Shown piece after piece: positions 23,401 to 33,245 of a DNA stretch of 64,000 bases. Origin of the DNA: Porpolomopsis calyptriformis (lineage: Eukaryota > Basidiomycota > Agaricomycetes > Agaricales > Hygrophoraceae); assembly GCA_951640195.1 (NCBI GenBank), contig OX621168.1, positions 2,170,001-2,234,000 on the forward strand, written 5' to 3'. A program made the position numbers and the translations under genes. The notes under the pieces are model-generated. The model was given only the letters and a program-made list of their open reading frames with translations, made no database searches and was not told the DNA's origin. Within the stretch, counting starts at the first letter, position 1; every line of letters begins with the position of its first letter.

Positions 23401-24046
23401 TCTTCGGCACATACTTCTTCATATCTTCCTCCATGGTAGTGGGTCTTGCATGGTCTCCCAGTGAGACCAATCTGATAATCTTGGCATAGGAGTTACCATT
23501 CAATGTAGAGCCTACTTGTGACACTATCACTCCAGCCTGAGAAGTCTTGGTTGGGGCCACAGTCTGATGTGAAGTCAGTGTTCCAGCTTTCCAGTCAACC
23601 AGGGGATCGTTACGTTTGAGCCACGGGTAGCTGAGGATAACCTGTATCATATCTCCTAAATTCGTCACTTCCAAATGGGTTCGTTCCCTAGGAAAATCCG
23701 GTGTCTCCATCCACAGGTCTACAGCATATTCGATGGGACCTCCTCAGTTGTCTGTCCCATCTGCGTTCCACACGGGGATTGGGCCTTCCAATCGATAAAA
23801 AGGGATATCGCGCTCCTGCACGAAGTTCCAGTTTATAAAGCATCCAGAGGCGCCAGAGTCTATCAATGCACTGGCGGCAATTCGTCTACCAGTGTCTGTG
23901 GTTTCCAACCAAAGGGGTATGGTTAAAGCTTCTTCGCTCGAATCAAGTGCACCAAGAATTTGGGAAATAGATTGCATAGGGGTAGTGGTACACATAGAAA
24001 AGGAGTCCGCAACACACGAGCTATTGTCTGGACTGTTCAAAAACCC
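20459..24046 (-). pseudogene. Gypsy-inner pol: protease to chromodomain
   Basis: Enzymatic polyprotein in the -1 frame from gag, entered at TTG 24038-24040. Protease with ALIDSGASGCFI (about 23875). RT with NAHTIPDAYPLPLISEI, MFFGMRNSPASFQ and catalytic HIYIDDILIMG (about 22810), RNase H with LLETDASGVALGAVL, and integrase with H-x3-H (HDTPTSGH), CLACQQTK, TADLIMELP, TDRGTQF and DGQTERTNQELEQY. The stretch 21119-22900 is open for 593 codons. The GPY-like block is near 20830; the chromodomain is RQYLIKWKGYPIEAATWEP (about 20575-20525). Stops break it after NADGTDN, after FTVMDI, at FAYNN (21119-21121) and before PPPDVIEGEPEYEV. No RT, RNase H or integrase catalytic residue is visibly lost. Confidence 0.9.
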
Positions 24047-25500
24047 TGTTTCTCCAAAGCTCTCTTCAGCTCTTCTTTCCTCCTAGGCTCCCAGTTGACG
24101 ATACCACACTTCTCGAAGTCTTGACGAGAATCTTCATTGGAGTTAACCTCCTCAATCGAGGCTGAGGTCTCCAGAACTTGAACGTTTCTCCCTCGACCAG
24201 GTTTCTTTCCTCCATGACCTCTAGCTGCTGGGGTGAAGGAGCGGCTTCCAGAACCAGAAGTACTCGTCCTAGGAGCATTGGGACAAGAACTGGCAAAGTG
24301 GCCAAATCATCCACAGTTGAAACATGCTCCTTTGGGAATTCCTCCTAGTGAAGCAGGCTTTTCTTCTTGTTTGATTCTGGGGGCAGCAGGGTTGGAATAG
24401 GTGGAGGGACCAGCAGGTGGTCCTTGTTGGTAGGGGGTGTTGGTGATGCGAGTGTTACGAGTCTGGGGCTTAGAAGATGTTCTAGCCAGGAATTCTCGAT
24501 GTTGTCTGTCAAGTTCTGCAGCACGAGACTGCCATTCAAAGAGGGTGGTGGGTTGATGATCTGAAAGGTAGATCTGTCGCAAAAGGGAGGGGTTGAGTCC
24601 GTCTTTATATAAAGTCACCAAAGCTTCTTGTCCGTATCCAGTATCATGGGCCCATCGATTGAAATTGATGTTGTACTCCTCTGCGCTCTTGTTGAACTGC
24701 TTGACGTCCTTGATCTTCAGTTGAGCAGTTGACTTGGGGTCCAAGTCTCCAAAGTCTCGGGTGAGGGCTTGTTCAAAGACAGCCCAATTGGCACCAACCC
24801 AGTTCAACGTTGTGTAAGCGTCCACTTGATGCTCAGCCCATGGTTCTGCATTTCCTCCGATCATAAATGACAAGGCATAGATAATCTTGTCGGCCTCTGA
24901 GATTCCTGGTCGTCCCAAATGATTGAACTTCACTTGACGCAGGAAGTTGCAGAGCTTGGTAGGATCACCAGAGAATTCATCAGGAGGGTTCATCTTGATC
25001 TTGGCGGGGGCAGGGGCAGGGGCAGGGACAGGGGCAGGGGCAGGGACAGGTTGGGGGAATACTGGGGGTGCTTGGAAGGGTTGGGGAAATGGCCTAAGAG
25101 GGGCAGGGACAGGTTGGGGGCTTATGAGGTTGGCTATCAATACTTGAAGTTGTTGTTCGATTCTATGACTTGCTTGCGCTTGGTCTTGTTGGACCTGCAG
25201 CAATTGTTGATAATCCTGCTTCATGATCTCGAAGGCTACGTGTGGATCTTCTTCTTCATCCTCATCATTGTCCTCAGCTCAACCTTTCCCTTTTGAGTGA
25301 GAGGGACCTGCTTGTTCTTGTTCTTGTTCTTCCTCTTGGGCAAGGTCAACTGTCTCGTCGTGGAAGGGAGCTGGGGCAGGAGGGAGAGAGCCTTCCTGGG
25401 AGAGAGGGATAGCAGGGTGAGGGATAGTGGATGATGAACAAGTCAAAACCATTGGTGGAACAGTGGCAGTTGGATATTGGGGGGCTTGACGGGAATACAA
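24037..25500 (-). pseudogene. Gypsy-inner gag
   Basis: Starts MYSRQAPQYP at 25500. An acidic Gln/Glu stretch is followed by MKQDYQQLLQVQQDQAQ, a Pro-Ala repeat (PVPAPAPVPAPAP, about 25055-25005) encoded by GGGGCA-type repeats, and the gag core NPPDEFSGDPTKL...FLRQVKF. The zinc knuckle CFNCG(stop)FGHFASSC is broken by a TGA at 24307-24309 where CGA fits; another TGA lies at 25279-25281. The frame ends at TGA 24037-24039, directly after a GGGTTTT heptamer. Confidence 0.88.
24040..24046 (-). promoter_or_regulatory. -1 frameshift site, Gypsy-inner gag-pol
   Basis: G GGT TTT followed directly by the gag stop TGA. The heptamer obeys X XXY YYZ and is close to the GGGUUUA of yeast L-A virus. A -1 slip yields GGG TTT TTG AAC, which is exactly the pol frame. 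Whether a pseudoknot lies downstream was not worked out. Confidence 0.8.
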
Positions 25501-25620
25501 GGGGAGAGAGCAAGCCTAATCGATGTTAATGTCTGGGTGGTGAAATTGATCTCGTGGGTGAAGACCTTCAGCACTGGCCAGACAGAGTAGGGGTTGTATA
25601 GCGTGGAGTGAGCAAGAAGG

Positions 25621-25743
25621 AAGTCTGTTTCTTGTTAGACGGCAGTCTAGGGTTAATCGCAAGGTTTTACTTCAGGCTCTGGGTGTAGGGTTTTAAAGGG
25701 TTGGAAGACTACTGATTGGGGTGTTAACGAAAGAAACAGACTT
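25621..25743 (-). promoter_or_regulatory. Gypsy-inner self-priming pair
   Basis: Plus-strand AAGTCTGTTTCT at 25621-25632 (touching the LTR) and AGAAACAGACTT at 25732-25743 inside the LTR are exact 12-nt complements. In sense orientation the LTR copy lies about 30 nt after a TATATAAAG box (25768-25776), where the RNA would start. Confidence 0.8.
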
Positions 25744-25991
25744 ATCCTAAGTCTATCTACTGCTAGCTTTATATACTAGCTAAGTATGAGTCATACTGAC
25801 TATGTGTGAGTCGTAACGACTATAGATGAGTCATGTAGATAAGGAGAGTGATGGTAGACTAAATATAGATATGGCTTGGTCACCTTCTATTACTAAGTGG
25901 AGCTTGGGTGGCTAAGCGGCTATTGATGTAAACTGTCTGATGTAAATAGGAATAGACGAGCAAAGGAAAAAGAAAAAATATATCTCTGACA
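25633..25991 (-). repeat. Gypsy-inner 5' LTR
   Basis: 359-bp partner of 19015-19373; it carries the sense TATA box and the self-primer sequence. Confidence 0.95.
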
Positions 25992-25996
25992 GCCTT

Positions 25997-26809
25997 CCAA
26001 TCAATGGAGGGGTTGTGAATCTTCAACCAGTCATGACTGAGGAAAATCTGGGATTTACCGAGGTTCGTGATACCGAAGTTAATCCGTTCGATATGGGTGC
26101 CAACCTTGAGCTCAAGTGTGACTATTTCGGAGATGGGTCCCTCTGAGTTGGGTTGTCCATCGGCATTGTGTACCGGAATGGGTCGAGCGAGTTTGGTAGT
26201 GTGAAGGTCGTTTTCGCGAATGTACTTGATGTCAATACACAAACCTTCGCAGCCGCTGTCGACAAGAGCAGTTGCGATATGTTCAGCACGATTGTCCAAG
26301 GTGGTGATAACGGTCTTGAGGGTCAATTGATTCCTGGAGCCTGAGCCACGAACGAATACGTGGGGTTCTTTGAGTTCGTTGAGGGCTCAAATGGCGTTCT
26401 CCGTTGAGAGGGCATTGATCTGATCGATCGTGGTCTGAGTCATCTCCAACAATCAGGCGGGGTGAGACCATTTTGAAAGAATTGGGATTGCGAAATTAGC
26501 CTGTTCCTTGATAGCGTTAACAATTTCTAAGGGAGAAGAAAGAGAGTCGATGTCGATTGAGTTGACAGAAAGGAGAGACAATGATTTGGGAATGGGGGAG
26601 TCGGGGAATTCGGGGCACTCAGTGCTTTCATCTGGCATAGACAGTGGGGGACGAATTTCATTGACGGGCTTGTTGGTATTTAATATTGTACATGCCGTCG
26701 TACTAGTACAAAGAATGGAAAGGGGGGAAGAGGTAACAAAGGGGGTGTCCAATACTGTCTGTTCACAATGCCAGAGTAGGCATGATTCCGTCGAATAGAG
26801 CAAGCACAT
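25997..26809 (-). pseudogene. Gypsy-outer pol, protease part
   Basis: N-terminal pol segment. It has an ATG at 26809, two bases after the gag stop, in the -1 frame. A Ser/Pro/Thr spacer precedes the aspartic protease ALVDSGCEGLCIDIKY (about 26265-26220) and QIFLSHDWLKIHNPSIDWK (about 26055), where Gypsy-inner cuts the frame. Continues at 19009. Two stops interrupt the spacer. Confidence 0.86.
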
Positions 26810-26811
26810 CT

Positions 26812-28700
26812 CTATCGACCGTCGCCAAAATCCTGTTCATCATTGTCAGGGGTGGGCTCAGTGGAGTTGTGTTCCTCTGCGGAAAGGAAGTTCATCAACT
26901 CAGTGATCTCGTCGATGGTCAGCTCGTGCTGGAGGGCGCGAACGTTGACCTTCTTGAGTTCTTGCGGGCATTCCTGACAGAAATGTCCAGTTTGACCACA
27001 GTTGTAGCACCTGTTGGTTTGGCGCGTCTTGCTTAGATCCATCGGCAGACCCTGTCCTCCATGGATGGTGCCAGACGGCACTTGTTTGTCCTGGGGGAGA
27101 GGAGCATGGAATTGCGGAGCAGAAGGGCGAAAAGCTGGGCGAGAAGGAGGGGCAGATGGACATTGGCGGCATTCCTGATCATGGAAACGCTCCAGCAGTT
27201 GTCCAATAGCCATGACCTTGTTGTGGTACTTGGGGTATGTGGTGGGGAGCAGGGGCGACATGTAAATTTGACGAATAATGCCTTGGTTGACATTTTTCTC
27301 GAGAATTCTGATACATTCTTTATCCTGGCCGATGAGGCCAGCTTGGCAGAACAAGAGTTCCAACTTGACGAAATATTCTACAATTCCCAAACATCCTTGC
27401 GAAAAGTGTTCGACTTCCTCACAGGCGCGTTGCTCCATGGCATGGTTGGTGAAAACAACATTCAAAACATCTATGAAGTCCTTCCAGGGGCCGAGGGGGA
27501 GGAGGTTGCTGGTGACGGGGTCCGTTCGGCCAAAGAAGGCATCCACGTACTGCTGGGCCCACTCAGCGGCAATGCCTTCCTTCATGTAAGAAAGGGTAAC
27601 CAATATCATCTTCTTGGGGTCTGTGACTTCACTGCCGCGAAGGAAGATGATGATCTGGTGGAACCAGTTCTTGTAGAGCTTTTTGTTGCCATTGAAGACG
27701 TCAGGCTGAGCGAGTTTGATTGTTTTCAAGATGGAAGCCATGGGAACTGTTGGTTGCATGGGGGGAAGTGGGTTTGGGTTCAAAGGTGGTGGGGGAGACG
27801 AAGAAGGGGAAGGAGCCGGAGAGAAATGAGGGGAAGGATTCTGTTCGGGGGAGGGAGAGGACTCCTTTGGTGGAGGAGAGTCTTTCGGTTTCCGGGGGGT
27901 TTCCAGAAGTGGTCGTTGCGGGGTGGTAGAAGCGGTCGCCTTCGAGGGAGAAGGAGAAGATGATAAGCAAGATAGGGGTTGGGGTGGTGTTCGGAGAAAA
28001 TGGGGGCGTCCAAACACGTAGGGCGAGGGTGTATCCGTGGGTCGCAGAGAAGGGGCAGGGAGAGTGGTAGGTCCGAGAATGGAAAAGATGGAGGGAGTCG
28101 AGGGGTCAAGGATCTGAGACGATAAGGGCGAGAATACCCCTTCAGATGTGTCGACTGCGTCCTGGAACTCTAATTCGTTGTCTGTGAGCCCGTAGCTTGG
28201 TCGACGGGAACCTGCACGGGGAGGCGTGGTTGCAGGTTATCTCGGACGTGGATCTCTCAGATGCGAGAAGATCCGTGATGGTAGAAAACATGGATGGAGG
28301 AGGTGAGGAAGTTTGCAACAAGAGCCAGGGAACGATAAACTCTGATTTGAACGCGATTGAACGTTTGCGGTTCGATCTCGACGAAGGGGTCTAATCCGTC
28401 ATCTGAAGAATCCGGGGGAGACAGGGCAGTATAATAAGAGTCCAGAGAAAAAGAAGAACGAGACGAGGTGGGGGAAAGGTTGGCGGAAACGGGAGGAGTG
28501 ATGTCGAAAGCGAGGTGGGAAAACTCGAGCGCAAGAGCTTCGAGCTGTTCTCATTCGATGTCTAGTGCATCGATGGCCTGTTGCTCCAAGTAGCTAATGA
28601 GCTGACTGGACAAGGCCTGGGGGGATTGGTGTGGTGGGGAGTAGGACGGGGGCGGAGTGGAGGAAGAACGATCCAGGGTGGTAATCACTCTTGATACCAT
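26812..28700 (-). pseudogene. Gypsy-outer gag
   Basis: Core frame 28017-26812 (401 codons open): Ser/Pro-rich N-terminus, gag domain with AQPDVFNGNKKLYKNWF (about 27715), VEYFVKLELLF and the zinc knuckle CYNCGQTGHFCQEC (about 27010-26970), ending EQDFGDGR-TAG at 26812-26814. The N-terminal part around 28700-28551 (MVSRVITTLDRSSSTPP) is in another frame, so an indel or stop has split it; the true start is uncertain. A slippery GGATTTT lies at 26827-26833. Confidence 0.82.
26827..26833 (-). promoter_or_regulatory. -1 frameshift site, Gypsy-outer gag-pol
   Basis: G GAT TTT, 12 nt before the gag TAG. Slippage gives GGA TTT TGG CGA, open into pol. The related GGAUUUA is used by mouse mammary tumour virus at pro-pol. 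Alternative: stop-restart, because TAGAGATG places the pol ATG two bases after the stop. Confidence 0.65.
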
Positions 28701-28886
28701 GTGAGGATGTGCCGAGGCATCTCTCGTGGTTCTCAAGGCAAGAGAGGATGGGTCGGTCGGGGGAGCCTGGTTGGGATTCCAGGGAGGCAACAGCGACGGC
28801 GTTGTCTGGTAACCCAAAACAATGCGGTCGGTGTCAGACGAATCTTGACCAGCGACTCTTGCGGAGAAAAGCAAGGTGAGTGGGAG

Positions 28887-28992
28887 AGATTTGTTCTTCT
28901 GTTATGTCGGCAGTCGAAACTCAGGTCGCTAGACGTGAAGCACGAAGAGCCCAGCGCATAAGCTGGGGGTGACAACGTTAAAGAACAAATCT
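28887..28992 (-). promoter_or_regulatory. Gypsy-outer self-priming pair
   Basis: Plus-strand AGATTTGTTCTT at 28887-28898, one base from the 5' LTR, is the exact complement of AAGAACAAATCT at 28981-28992 in the LTR. The sense TATA-like GATATAAG is at about 29021-29029, roughly 30 nt upstream of the putative RNA start. Confidence 0.78.
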
Positions 28993-29282
28993 AAGGAAGA
29001 TACAAGCGTTCTGTGCACTACTTATATCTACCTGGGCCTGGGCCGTGATTGTGATAACCACGGCGATGATCCATGGAACGGCTGACTAATGCGCAGCACT
29101 GTATGGCTTGGCGCAGCTACTGCGGAGCACATCTTCACCAGCCAATGGCATTATCGCCTCTAATCTATGAGGAGATAAGATAAAAGATTAGATAAGGAGA
29201 GATAAGATAAGATAAGATCGAAGATAAGATTAGATAAGACGAAAAAGGAAAGTTGTTGGGGCGACAAAACGAAGTGACAACA
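28900..29282 (-). repeat. Gypsy-outer 5' LTR
   Basis: 383-bp partner of 15026-15399, with an extra GAAGATAAGATT-type duplication and a 3-bp difference at its very end (GTGACAACA against GTGACCGTAACA). Confidence 0.94.
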
Positions 29283-29287
29283 GTAAG

Positions 29288-29303
29288 GCTTGTTATTCCA
29301 ACA
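29288..29303 (-). repeat. Outer 16 bp of the Copia-A 5' LTR
   Basis: GCTTGTTATTCCAACA (plus strand) is the missing LTR tip, next to the GTAAG duplication (29283-29287) on one side and the TAAGC duplication (29304-29308) on the other. It proves Gypsy-outer jumped into Copia-A. Confidence 0.93.
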
Positions 29304-29557
29304 TAAGCATGATCCAGTATTGCTGATATGATATGTCTCTTGCCTAGGTATGACTTTTGTCTATCAGAGTGATGCTTCATATCAAGCTTGTTATTTTGAA
29401 TTCTCCTCCTTTGAGTGGGATTATGATGAATGACATTTACACCTCCATGATGTCCCAGACTTGGATTTTGATAGGTGCCAATGATCAAAATCTTTTATTA
29501 CTGAGTTAGTATACCAGCCTTTTTTTTTTGGTAACTACTCACATTTGCTTTTGTCAT

Positions 29558-30461
29558 TCACTTGTAGTATTGGACTACGTTGTCCTCTCCATGAAAAAAA
29601 TCTTTGCTGCTCAGTTTTCTCAGTGTTCTATGAGGGTCTATGTTAACAGTGAAGCTGTATTCATCCACCTGGGTGCCCTTCTTGCATGAGGTGAAGTATC
29701 TATTACAGGTTTTGATGGTTTTCTCCTCACCGAAAGTTAGGTTGTTGTGCACTGTTGTTGTTAGACTTGCAATGGATAACTTGTACCCCAGATATCAAGT
29801 GGATAACTAAGGATAGGGCAACCTTCCCTATCCTACTACTCTTATATATATGATCATGTACCCTATACTCTAATGACTAAACAGAGACACAAAGTAGTAC
29901 TAACTACATGGATAAGCAGAGCTAGTTAAGCTATTACCAAATTGAGATTACATGAAATGATAAACCTAGGCAAAGGTCCGAGATAAGAAGAGGATGACAA
30001 ACCATGACCAAGTAGAGTATATCCATAGACCAAGTAACCAGTCCTTGACAGGGATGGCCTAGAATGCAATTGTAACAGTTGTAGTTTGTCTTGCTCAAAA
30101 TTTCTTGAAAACAGGGCATAGATCTTCACCACATTGTCTGTAGCCCTTTTGAAAGTGGGCATGTTCAGTCCTATGATGGTTACTCCTTAAAGTATAAAGC
30201 ATATCCCTTTGCTGTTGGGTCTATCAAAATTGACTAGTAAGTGTTTTGTTATATTGAATTAGTTAGGCCACATCACCCTATTTTCTCTGTAAATGGTGGC
30301 AGTTCATCATGTCTGCATACAATCCCTAGCATACTTACAACCACTTCTTCTATATCCATAGTGGTGGTTGGATTATTCACAACATTTTTCTTATAGACTA
30401 GTTGCCACGATGCAGGACTTCCTGTGTGTATCACATCATAGTGAGTATCCCAGTTTTCCAT
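29558..30461 (-). pseudogene. Fragmented minus-strand gene of an expanded basidiomycete family
   Basis: Two coding blocks separated by a solo LTR. Block 1 (30461-30273) reads MENWDTHYDVIHTGSPASWQ...VVVSMLGIVCRHDELPPFTEKI; block 2 (29752-29558) reads NNLTFGEEKTIKTCNRYF...KLSSKDFFHGEDNVVQYYK. From memory, such blocks occur together in large, unnamed gene families of agaricomycetes; I cannot name a function. Short exons and stops between blocks suggest introns plus decay. It faces away from the plus-strand gene starting at 31175, giving a divergent pair. Confidence 0.45.
29759..30077. repeat. Solo LTR 1 (319 bp, TSD GTTGT)
   Basis: TGTTAGACTTGCAATGG...AATTGTAACA with a perfect GTTGT duplication at 29754-29758 and 30078-30082. 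A closely related 319-bp copy is at 32927-33245. It interrupts the minus-strand gene. Confidence 0.9.
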
Positions 30462-30469
30462 CTGTGATG

Positions 30470-31080
30470 AAGTCTTTTGTTAGGTCATTGTTGTCTGGGT
30501 CTGTATGGTTACATGCCTTGCATATCTCTAATAGCTAGATACCTGCATATGGATTGGCTACTCTGACTTGAGCAATTGCTTCCAATACTTCTGCTGTCCA
30601 TTTGTTGGTCAGTTTTGAAACTACTTTGTAGTCTTTCACTCACTAGCCCTTTTCATGTTGTAGTGTTCATTCATTTCTTAGTGGGTAACAGCTCACTTTC
30701 AACAACATTTCTTGCCATCTATTAAGTACTACGTTGGCAGATAGCTTTGGATTAGGCAACTTGGTTTCTCACACTCTTATGGTTTATCCTGCATCTCAGC
30801 CTTCTCAATTTGCATTGTGGTCAGGCAAGACAATTCCTTCCTAGTTTGCAGTAACTCATCCCTTCTGGTGTCATCCTGTCTTGAAACTTAACACCACCAG
30901 ATACAGTTATTCCCATACACGAAAAAAATTAGGGTTGCTTTTTCCATGCAATTGTGTTCTAGATACCTCATTTCATCTTGTTCCTATCATAATCCTTCCT
31001 TCTTATAAGGCCTCAACCCATGTCAATCTGTTCTGAATTCATAATTCCACACCCCTTTAGATGGTAACAATATCAGTTCA
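30470..31080. other. AT-rich region between divergent genes
   Basis: No ORF I can support. It probably holds the 5' exons and introns of the minus-strand gene and a shared upstream region; nothing else is recognised. Confidence 0.3.
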
Positions 31081-31083
31081 TAT

Positions 31084-31095
31084 TACTATATAAAT
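31084..31095 (+). promoter_or_regulatory. TATA box of the plus-strand intron-rich gene
   Basis: TACTATATAAATC lies about 85 bp before the ATG at 31175, a normal distance for a fungal core promoter. Confidence 0.5.
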
Positions 31096-31617
31096 CTTCA
31101 CCACTTTCTTAGTTCTCTTGCATTGAATCACATCTTTGCTTTTTTGCTCCTCTACATTCATCTCTCTCTAAGCTATGCCACCTAAAGTCTCTAAGAAAGT
31201 GTGAGTGTTTGTCTGCTCTACTTTCTGTCTCTCTCATGTCATATTGCTAGTACTCATAACTCTCCCAAAAAAGTCACCAAAACCTCCAATGTTTTGTGTG
31301 TTCTAGATATTTATTCTATGCCTTCCACCATTACTGATCCCTTTGTTATAAAGGGAGTTGTTGTCTTCTGGTGATGTAGTTGGTGGCAATACATAAGCAT
31401 TCCTTTACTTTGGATGTGTTTAACAATGATCTCAATGACATAGTCCATTTAGTCCCAATGTGACTATGCATGCATAGGCTATTTTATTTTACTTGATGAT
31501 TTGTTTGTTTGCTAAATTCATTTTCATCTTGATGCAGGTTATCATTAAAAAGGAAGCAAGTTACCCAGAAAATTGATAGTAATGATGATGTGCAAGTATT
31601 TCCTATCCATACATACT

Positions 31618-32197
31618 TGTCAGGACCGAGGTTCCAAGGGGGTTCTCTGGGCCTAGCACAACACAATATAGAGCTGACAAGTGTTCCAAAGTGACTGTTG
31701 GATTCAGGACGAAACCACAGTATGTAGATGAGTAAGTCAAAACTAGGGAGTCTACTCTGAAAAAGCGTACCTTTATATATGAGGCAATAAAAGGGAAATC
31801 TATGAAGGACTATAAGGGACGAGTGTTTGAAGGTCATAGGGACCTGACATGTAAGGGATAATGGTCTGTAATATAGTCTTTAAAGAGGGTTCAATAAGAG
31901 TACAGAATGAAGTGAAATGAAAGGGTGAAAGGGACCGTCATGGATGATCCGAGTGGCACAGTGGCTCAAAGTGCGCGAAACGAGTGTGCTCGTTTGGCGC
32001 AGCTTTCAAGGAGTCTGGTGAACCAAGTTTGGAGTGAATCCAATCACTGGTTCTTGAGTTACGGTCTCTTTAGTGATTTTGGCATAAACGCTATAAAAGG
32101 TGTGCAAAATGAGTATGCTCGTTTGGCGCAAGGTGTCACAATGTCACCTGAGAGTGCGCAAAACGAGTGTGCTCGTTTGGCACAGATATTTCTGACA
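31618..32197. repeat. Solo LTR 2 (580 bp, TSD ATACT) with three hairpin motifs
   Basis: TGTCAGGACCGAGG...TTTCTGACA with a perfect ATACT duplication (31613-31617, 32198-32202). It contains three copies of a hairpin-forming motif around GAAACGAGTGTGCTCGTTTGG (cut here to its core) at about 31977-32003, 32106-32130 and 32160-32183. Confidence 0.88.
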
Positions 32198-32926
32198 ATA
32201 CTGCCCTATGTCCTTGACTATTCTTGGTAGCACTGTCAAGGTTACACCTCAATGCTCTCCCAAGAAGTTGAGGTCATCCAGGCCCTCGCCACCTGGAACA
32301 CCCAAGTTTGACAATTTACCCCTCATCTCAGTTTCATATGTTTCTTTGGCATTTGACATATGGGTTGTACTGACTTCTATGTAGGAACAATTCTGTTCTT
32401 GTAATGGACAATGTTCCCAACACGCTTGTCTTTAGTTCAGTTGATGATCCTATACAGTATGTGTAACTTCATTTATTGTATGCTTTATCAATCAGCTAAT
32501 TCTTGTTTGCACTGTAGCCAAGAACCCATTTCCAATCCCTTGTTAGCAGCTGTCGAGTCCATTCAGAAAAGGTAATAAAAGTAATTGTATTTTAGTATGT
32601 TTCAGATTGGCGCACTTAACTGAGTATTCTTCTAGGCCATCTGATAAAGTCCATTATATGGCAGACTCATCCCAAGGTGGCATACCTCCAGGAATGGCTT
32701 CTATGTTCAGAGTCATTTCAACAGGTACTAAACCAGTGTGCACATGTTTTTGCTCCTCTGAGTTTTTTATCTTTAACAAGTATCTCTTAGCATGACCTCA
32801 ACTATAATTAAAGAAGTTGAGGATAACTATGACTCTTTGCTGAACCAAGAAGCATCTTGGAAACATGGCTCATCTAGCCTTCATAAGTGTTAGGTGCCTG
32901 CATCTAGTCTAGGTGAGGAAGAAAAC

Positions 32927-33245
32927 TGTTAGGCTTGTGATGGATAACTTATACCCCAGATACTAAGTAGATAACTGAGGATAGGGTGACCTTCCCTACC
33001 CTACTACTCTTATATACATGATCGTGTACCCTATACCCTGATGACCAACAAGGAACATGAAGTAGTACTGACTACACAGATAAGCAGAGCCAGTTAAGCT
33101 ATCACCAAATTGAGATTACATGAAATGATAAATCCAGGTAAAGGTCCGAGATAAGAAGAGGATGACAAACCATGACCAAATAGAGTATGTCTGTAGACCA
33201 GGTAACCAGTCCATGACACAGATAGCCTAGAATACAATTGTAACA
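32927..33245. repeat. Solo LTR 3 (319 bp, TSD AAAAC)
   Basis: Second member of the 29759-30077 family, TGTTAGGCTTG...AATTGTAACA, with a perfect AAAAC duplication at 32922-32926 and 33246-33250. Confidence 0.9.

Larger units (their letters stand above)
19015..25991 (-). mobile_element. Gypsy-inner: youngest chromovirus, nested in Gypsy-outer
   Basis: 6977-bp Ty3/gypsy element, minus strand, with 359-bp LTRs (19015-19373 and 25633-25991) starting TGTTAGACGG and ending CTGACA on the plus strand. A perfect GCCTT duplication lies at 19010-19014 and 25992-25996. The LTRs differ at about five sites (about 1.4 %), fewer than the elements around it, as expected for the last insertion. It holds gag, a -1 frameshift site, pol with chromodomain and a separate third ORF. 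Only a handful of stops break it. Confidence 0.96.
15026..29282 (-). mobile_element. Gypsy-outer: chromovirus inside the Copia-A 5' LTR
   Basis: Ty3/gypsy element, minus strand. LTRs are 15026-15399 and 28900-29282; the target duplication GTAAG is at 15021-15025 and 29283-29287. Net length is about 7.28 kb without Gypsy-inner. The two LTRs differ by about nine CpG-type transitions and short indels near their ends. A third, solo copy lies inverted at 60406-60791. Pol is broken by Gypsy-inner (target duplication GCCTT) and by stops, so it is inactive. Confidence 0.95.
2944..29303 (-). mobile_element. Copia-A: Ty1/copia element, invaded by three other elements
   Basis: Complete but interrupted copia element on the minus strand. 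Its 3' LTR is 2944-3158; its 5' LTR is split between 14827-15025 and 29288-29303. The 5-bp target duplication TAAGC is at 2939-2943 and 29304-29308. Subtracting Gypsy-3, a solo LTR and Gypsy-outer with their duplications leaves about 5.06 kb, normal for copia. Gag-PR-IN-RT-RNaseH form one polyprotein frame once the insertions are removed. A polypurine tract (CTTGAGGGGGAG) abuts the 3' LTR at 3159-3170 and a tRNA-like primer site abuts the 5' LTR. Multiple stop codons show it is inactive. It is the oldest layer of the nest. Confidence 0.93.

Noticed and set aside
26453..26809. Separate host gene between Gypsy-outer gag and protease
   Set aside because: Same frame as the protease and RT; it is the pol N-terminal spacer.
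27061..27963. 300-codon plus-strand ORF
   Set aside because: Antisense shadow of Gypsy-outer gag, low complexity (Arg/Gly-rich from the Ser/Pro-rich gag).
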